Source: Amycolatopsis sulphurea
GTDB taxonomy: Bacteria > Actinomycetota > Actinomycetes > Mycobacteriales > Pseudonocardiaceae
DNA: 64,000 nucleotides
Assembly: GCF_002564045.1 (NCBI RefSeq)
Contig: NZ_PDJK01000002.1
Span: 806,001-870,000, forward strand
Direction: 5' to 3'
Below, in pieces: positions 60,871-64,000 of this stretch (positions within the stretch are counted from its first letter, which is position 1; each line of letters starts with the position of its first letter). The notes under the pieces were generated by a model, which worked only from the letters and a program-made list of their open reading frames with translations, was not told the origin of the DNA and did no database searches. Made by a program: the position numbers and the translations under genes.

Positions 60871-61308
60871 CTATCCACCCGTTTCGATTCCTCTTTCACC
60901 GTCGAGGGGCCGCACCGTCGCTGAAAGCCCAGTGGCATAGAAATCCAGGGACATCAAAGTGGTGCCGAGGGAAAATCCGGCTCTTCTCTCGAACCCAGGT
61001 CGAGTATCTCGCCAGGCTCTCAACTCGGTTAGCAGCGCATGTCCGTATGCCGGATCGACTTCGAGCGGAAGCTCCGGTTCAAGGCTGAAAACGCTGACAT
61101 CGGAGAACAACAGAGTCAACCTCGCTTCGCCGGACCCGTTCTCCAGTCCGAACTCGACCTCCAGGTCTATCGACCTGGAGCCCACGACGAGACCCAGCCG
61201 GTCGACATGCGCGCCGTTGCGCAGGTCCACCGAGCCCCATCCGTCAAGCACTACATCGGTTTGCCCCAGCTCGCTCAACGGCTGAAGTCCGTCGTACCTC
61301 ACGTCCAT
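60871..61308 (-). CDS. Probable immunity protein for the RHS toxin
   Basis: A 145-residue cytosolic protein with no recognised family; acidic, beta-rich (VDLRNGAHVDRLGLVVGSRS, ARLTLLFSDVSVFSLEPELP). It begins 10 bp after the RHS gene's stop, and that stop overlaps its ribosome site (GGAAGCAGGG before the ATG at 61308), so the two are translationally coupled. Small acidic genes directly after RHS/polymorphic toxin genes usually encode the cognate immunity protein. Function is inferred from position only. Confidence 0.6.
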   Translation of the reverse strand: MDVRYDGLQPLSELGQTDVVLDGWGSVDLRNGAHVDRLGLVVGSRSIDLEVEFGLENGSGEARLTLLFSDVSVFSLEPELPLEVDPAYGHALLTELRAWRDTRPGFERRAGFSLGTTLMSLDFYATGLSATVRPLDGERGIETGG

Positions 61309-61317
61309 CCCTGCTTC

Positions 61318-64000
61318 CTACCGCCGCAGATGCCGGTAAACACGGGCAATGTCCCGCCATCCCATAGAACGAACCGGGCCTTTGCTGCCCCAGCCGGTCG
61401 GATTCCGATGATTCCGCCCTTGCAGGTACATGTGCGGTGTCGGAATATCACGTTTGACCTTCTTCTCGTGGTGCGTCTTTCCATAAAGGTCGTTGTGATA
61501 CCAGCCTTTTCGTGTCTCCACGACCACGCGTGACTTGCCCTTGTTCATCGTGTGCGCGATTCTCAAGGCAACCTTCGCCTTCGCTGCGGAGTTTACGCGA
61601 GAGACCGCCCGGCTGACGAACTTGACCGCGGATACCGCGCGGCCGACCCATCGGGCGGCACCGCCGCTCAGGGCATTGGCCGCAAAAGAAGCAGCCGCTC
61701 TCCAGTTTCCTTGAACGGCGTTGCCGACCGCAGCTACTCCACTGGCTACAGCTCCGATCGGCCCCGGGATGTTGGAAACGGCCGCAGCGATGCTGGTGAC
61801 GACGTTGACGGCCGCGCTGAGCCATCCCCACATCGTTCCGTCGAGGTCGGTTGCGTTGATGGGGTCGCCTGCGACGTAGTCGTAGTCGTTGGCAGAGCCG
61901 CCCTCTACGGGGTCGACCGAGAGGAACCGGCCGAGCAGCGGGCTGTACGGCCGGGCTCCCATCTGAACCAGCGACAACGCGCCGGCGTGTTCGTAGGGGC
62001 GCTGGTACTGGCCCAGCCAGCCGTAGTCCATCGAGCCCGGCGAGTTGTCCGGCACATTCTGCGTGTCCACCGCACCCGACGGAGCCAAGGGCTGGCCGTA
62101 GGGGTCGTAGGAGCGCAGGTCGCCCACCTGATGTCCTGCGATGTCAGTGGTGAGGACCAGGTCGCCGCGGACAGAAGGGTGGTCGTAAGCGGAGGTGAAT
62201 CTGCCGTCGTTGCCGAGCTTGCTGGTGTACAACACGCCGCCGGGCAACGAGAGCGACAAGGACGTGAGGCGGTTGTCGGCGTTCAGGGTCAGATCAGGAG
62301 AATCGCCGTCGCCGGTGAAGCCGTATCGGGTGACGGTGTTGTTGTCGCAGTCGCGGGGATCGCGACGAATGATGCGGTTGGTTGCGTCGCGGGTGTAGGC
62401 GATGTCGGCGTTGAGCGCCGGAGTCAGCCCGGTGGTACGTACCCCGGTGTTGCGGCCAGAGCCGTCCCAGGTGAGCGTGGTGGTGCTGCCGTCTGCGGCT
62501 TTCCAGCTGGTGGTGTTGCCGTCGGTGTCGTAGGTGAACCCGGTCAGCGAGGTGGCGCCTTCGGTGGCGAGGAGCCGGTCGGCGTCGTCGTAGCAGTACC
62601 GGGTTTCCGCGGTGCCAGAGGCGGTTTGGTCGAGCAGGCGCACCCGGTTGGTGTTGAGGCCCGCGTTGGCCTGGGTTCCGACCGGGCAGGTCGCGGATGC
62701 GGTGGAGGTGTAGTCGTAGGTGTAGTGGTGGCCGGTGACGTAGGCCTCGGTCAGGCGTCCCGCGCCGTCGTACACGTAGTTGGGCGCGTTGGCCCGGGCA
62801 TCGGTGCCGCCGAGGGACTCGTCGATAATCGTGCCCGCCGCGGTGCGGCCAACCTGGGACACGATGTGCTTGTTGTCGCTGGTTTTCCAATCCAGTGACA
62901 ACAGCCGGGCTGCGTTGTCCTTGCCGAGCGCGCTGAGACTCGTGCCGTTGGCGTAGGTAGCCGAAGCCAGTTCTCCTGCGTTGTCGTAGGCCACGCTGGC
63001 GAGGACGACGCCGTCCAGCTTCTGAGTTTGGACTCGCCCGGCATCGTCGTAGGCATAGATCAGCGTGTGCGGTGCGTCAGCACTATTGGGTGGGGTAATA
63101 GTGCTGGATGTGACGCGGCCGACCTGGTCGTAGCTGGTGGTGGTCCGAACGCCGTTGACGTCGGTGTAGGCGACGACGCGCCCGAGCACGTCGACGGTGG
63201 TGGTGATAGTGCCCTGCTCGTCGGAGACCGAACTGGTGAGCGGGTCTCCGCCGACCCCGTAATCGTGCTTCACCGTTCCGGCCGCAGAGGTCGCCGACGA
63301 GGGGGCGCGCTCCTCGACGGGCCGGTCGCGGTTGTCGTAGGTCGTGCAAGTCCAGTCGCCGCCAGTGGACTCGGCGACCACACGCCCAGTCGCGTCGTAG
63401 ACCTGTTCGTCGACACGAGCCGGTCCGCTCGCCGGGGCGGCTGAGGTGACGAGTTTCGCAAGACCGCCTTGGCTGACCGGGGCGCTGCCCGCGACGCAGG
63501 GGTTGGCGCGGGTTTCGGTGTCGCCGTAGTAGGCGTAAACGGTCTTGGCGCCGGTGGCCATGGTCTTGCTGGTCTTGCGCAGGTAACCGGTACCGGGTGT
63601 TTCGTAGCCAACCGAGCCGTTGATCTTCAGTCCGGCCGGGTTGCCCTGTCCGGACGTGGCCAGGCCGTAGACAGGGTCGAGGCCGCTCTCGCCGAACCGC
63701 GTCGTGCCGACCTTGTCGGGCACTCCGTCCGATTCTGACGCGGTCTTCGATGTGGTCAGCCCGTAGCGCGGGCGCAGCGCCGTTCCGGGGACGAGTTCTT
63801 CGGCTTTGCCGGGTGCGATCCAGTTGAGGTCGAGTTTGGCGTAGCCGCCGTTGTCGTAGTAGTCGATGCGGATCTTCTTGGCCTGGCCTGGGGCGTCGCT
63901 GTGGACGGTCGCTTCGCGCCAGGCGGGGTTGCTGATCTGCCAGTAATCCATCACGAGCTGGTCGTCGATCCACATGCGGATGCCGTCGTCGACGTTGGCC
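61318..64000 (-). CDS. RHS/YD-repeat polymorphic toxin, partial (5' end outside window)
   Basis: The visible 893 codons begin in a PA14-type domain (VDDGIRMWIDDQLVMDYW at the window edge; the N-terminus is outside). Then come YD repeats (YDATGRVVAE, YDNAGELASATYANGTSL, YTYDYTSTASATC, FTYDTDGNTTSWKA) and the RHS core end (YGQPLAPSGAVD, GARPYSPLLGRFLSVDPVEG, NDYDYVAGDPINATDLDG). After it lies a variable tail of about 170 residues with a hydrophobic Ala-rich stretch (a pore-like linker) and a basic C-terminus (ETRKGWYHNDLYGKTHHEKK, KRDIPTPHMYLQGRNHRN). The His-rich end suggests a nuclease toxin, but no named family is recognised. An immunity gene follows. It is likely secreted for contact-dependent competition. 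Confidence 0.85.
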   Translation of the reverse strand, partial: ANVDDGIRMWIDDQLVMDYWQISNPAWREATVHSDAPGQAKKIRIDYYDNGGYAKLDLNWIAPGKAEELVPGTALRPRYGLTTSKTASESDGVPDKVGTTRFGESGLDPVYGLATSGQGNPAGLKINGSVGYETPGTGYLRKTSKTMATGAKTVYAYYGDTETRANPCVAGSAPVSQGGLAKLVTSAAPASGPARVDEQVYDATGRVVAESTGGDWTCTTYDNRDRPVEERAPSSATSAAGTVKHDYGVGGDPLTSSVSDEQGTITTTVDVLGRVVAYTDVNGVRTTTSYDQVGRVTSSTITPPNSADAPHTLIYAYDDAGRVQTQKLDGVVLASVAYDNAGELASATYANGTSLSALGKDNAARLLSLDWKTSDNKHIVSQVGRTAAGTIIDESLGGTDARANAPNYVYDGAGRLTEAYVTGHHYTYDYTSTASATCPVGTQANAGLNTNRVRLLDQTASGTAETRYCYDDADRLLATEGATSLTGFTYDTDGNTTSWKAADGSTTTLTWDGSGRNTGVRTTGLTPALNADIAYTRDATNRIIRRDPRDCDNNTVTRYGFTGDGDSPDLTLNADNRLTSLSLSLPGGVLYTSKLGNDGRFTSAYDHPSVRGDLVLTTDIAGHQVGDLRSYDPYGQPLAPSGAVDTQNVPDNSPGSMDYGWLGQYQRPYEHAGALSLVQMGARPYSPLLGRFLSVDPVEGGSANDYDYVAGDPINATDLDGTMWGWLSAAVNVVTSIAAAVSNIPGPIGAVASGVAAVGNAVQGNWRAAASFAANALSGGAARWVGRAVSAVKFVSRAVSRVNSAAKAKVALRIAHTMNKGKSRVVVETRKGWYHNDLYGKTHHEKKVKRDIPTPHMYLQGRNHRNPTGWGSKGPVRSMGWRDIARVYRHLRR

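Overview
The window comes from a high-GC actinomycete, most likely a Pseudonocardiaceae member close to Amycolatopsis. This is inferred from GTG/TTG starts, GC-rich third codon positions, an iniBAC locus, an F420-type PPOX protein, a family 2B encapsulin locus and many copies of the palindromic word GTGAAGGGGCCCTTCAC. No taxonomic marker gene is present, so the genus is an inference.

Layout. 1-4.6 kb: end of an MFS exporter, an NCS1 nucleobase permease and a secreted S53 (sedolisin) protease. 4.6-7.4 kb: a secreted SH3-like protein between two copies of a small transposon-like element (MITE) and an 82-bp tandem repeat. 7.4-9 kb: a probable copper-responsive group (DUF4396, DUF305 lipoprotein, small His-rich membrane protein) with two matching CsoR-like operators. 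9-14 kb: a sugar/AI-2-type binding lipoprotein, a phytase-like esterase and a membrane/surface pair. 14.4-18.5 kb: two family 2B encapsulin shell proteins followed by a polyprenyl synthetase, a predicted two-component nanocompartment enclosing an isoprenoid enzyme. 18.5-26.4 kb: a decapitated CapA gene, an aminotransferase, PPOX, FAD monooxygenase/TetR, a NarL-type two-component pair and a collapsed acyl-CoA synthetase gene, with two more MITE copies. 26.5-34.8 kb: iniC-iniA-iniB on the minus strand, divergent from an Hsp70-like gene and a large LuxR regulator resembling mycobacterial IniR.

34.9-49.4 kb is the most unusual part: one minus-strand array of twelve genes in which pstC, pstA and a membrane-anchored pstS are separated from pstB by nine envelope genes. 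These are two further PstS-like proteins, an Ig-repeat protein with a WxL-like C-terminus, a DUF916 (WxL-partner) protein, a small membrane protein lacking a signal peptide, two LASTG-tailed surface proteins and a sortase homologue that has lost its catalytic Cys and His. Four of the proteins share one cysteine-containing extracellular domain. The array looks like a WxL-type surface complex built into a phosphate-type transporter operon.

49.5-59.7 kb: DUF1508 protein, lytic transglycosylase, pentapeptide-repeat protein, a cNMP-domain histidine kinase coupled to a response regulator/thioredoxin-reductase fusion without the redox CXXC, a beta-helix-like protein lacking its signal peptide, and tRNA-Ala(GGC) with a terminator. 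59.7-64 kb: beyond the tRNA lie a decayed NB-ARC gene, a probable immunity gene and the 3' part of an RHS/YD-repeat polymorphic toxin gene that runs off the window.
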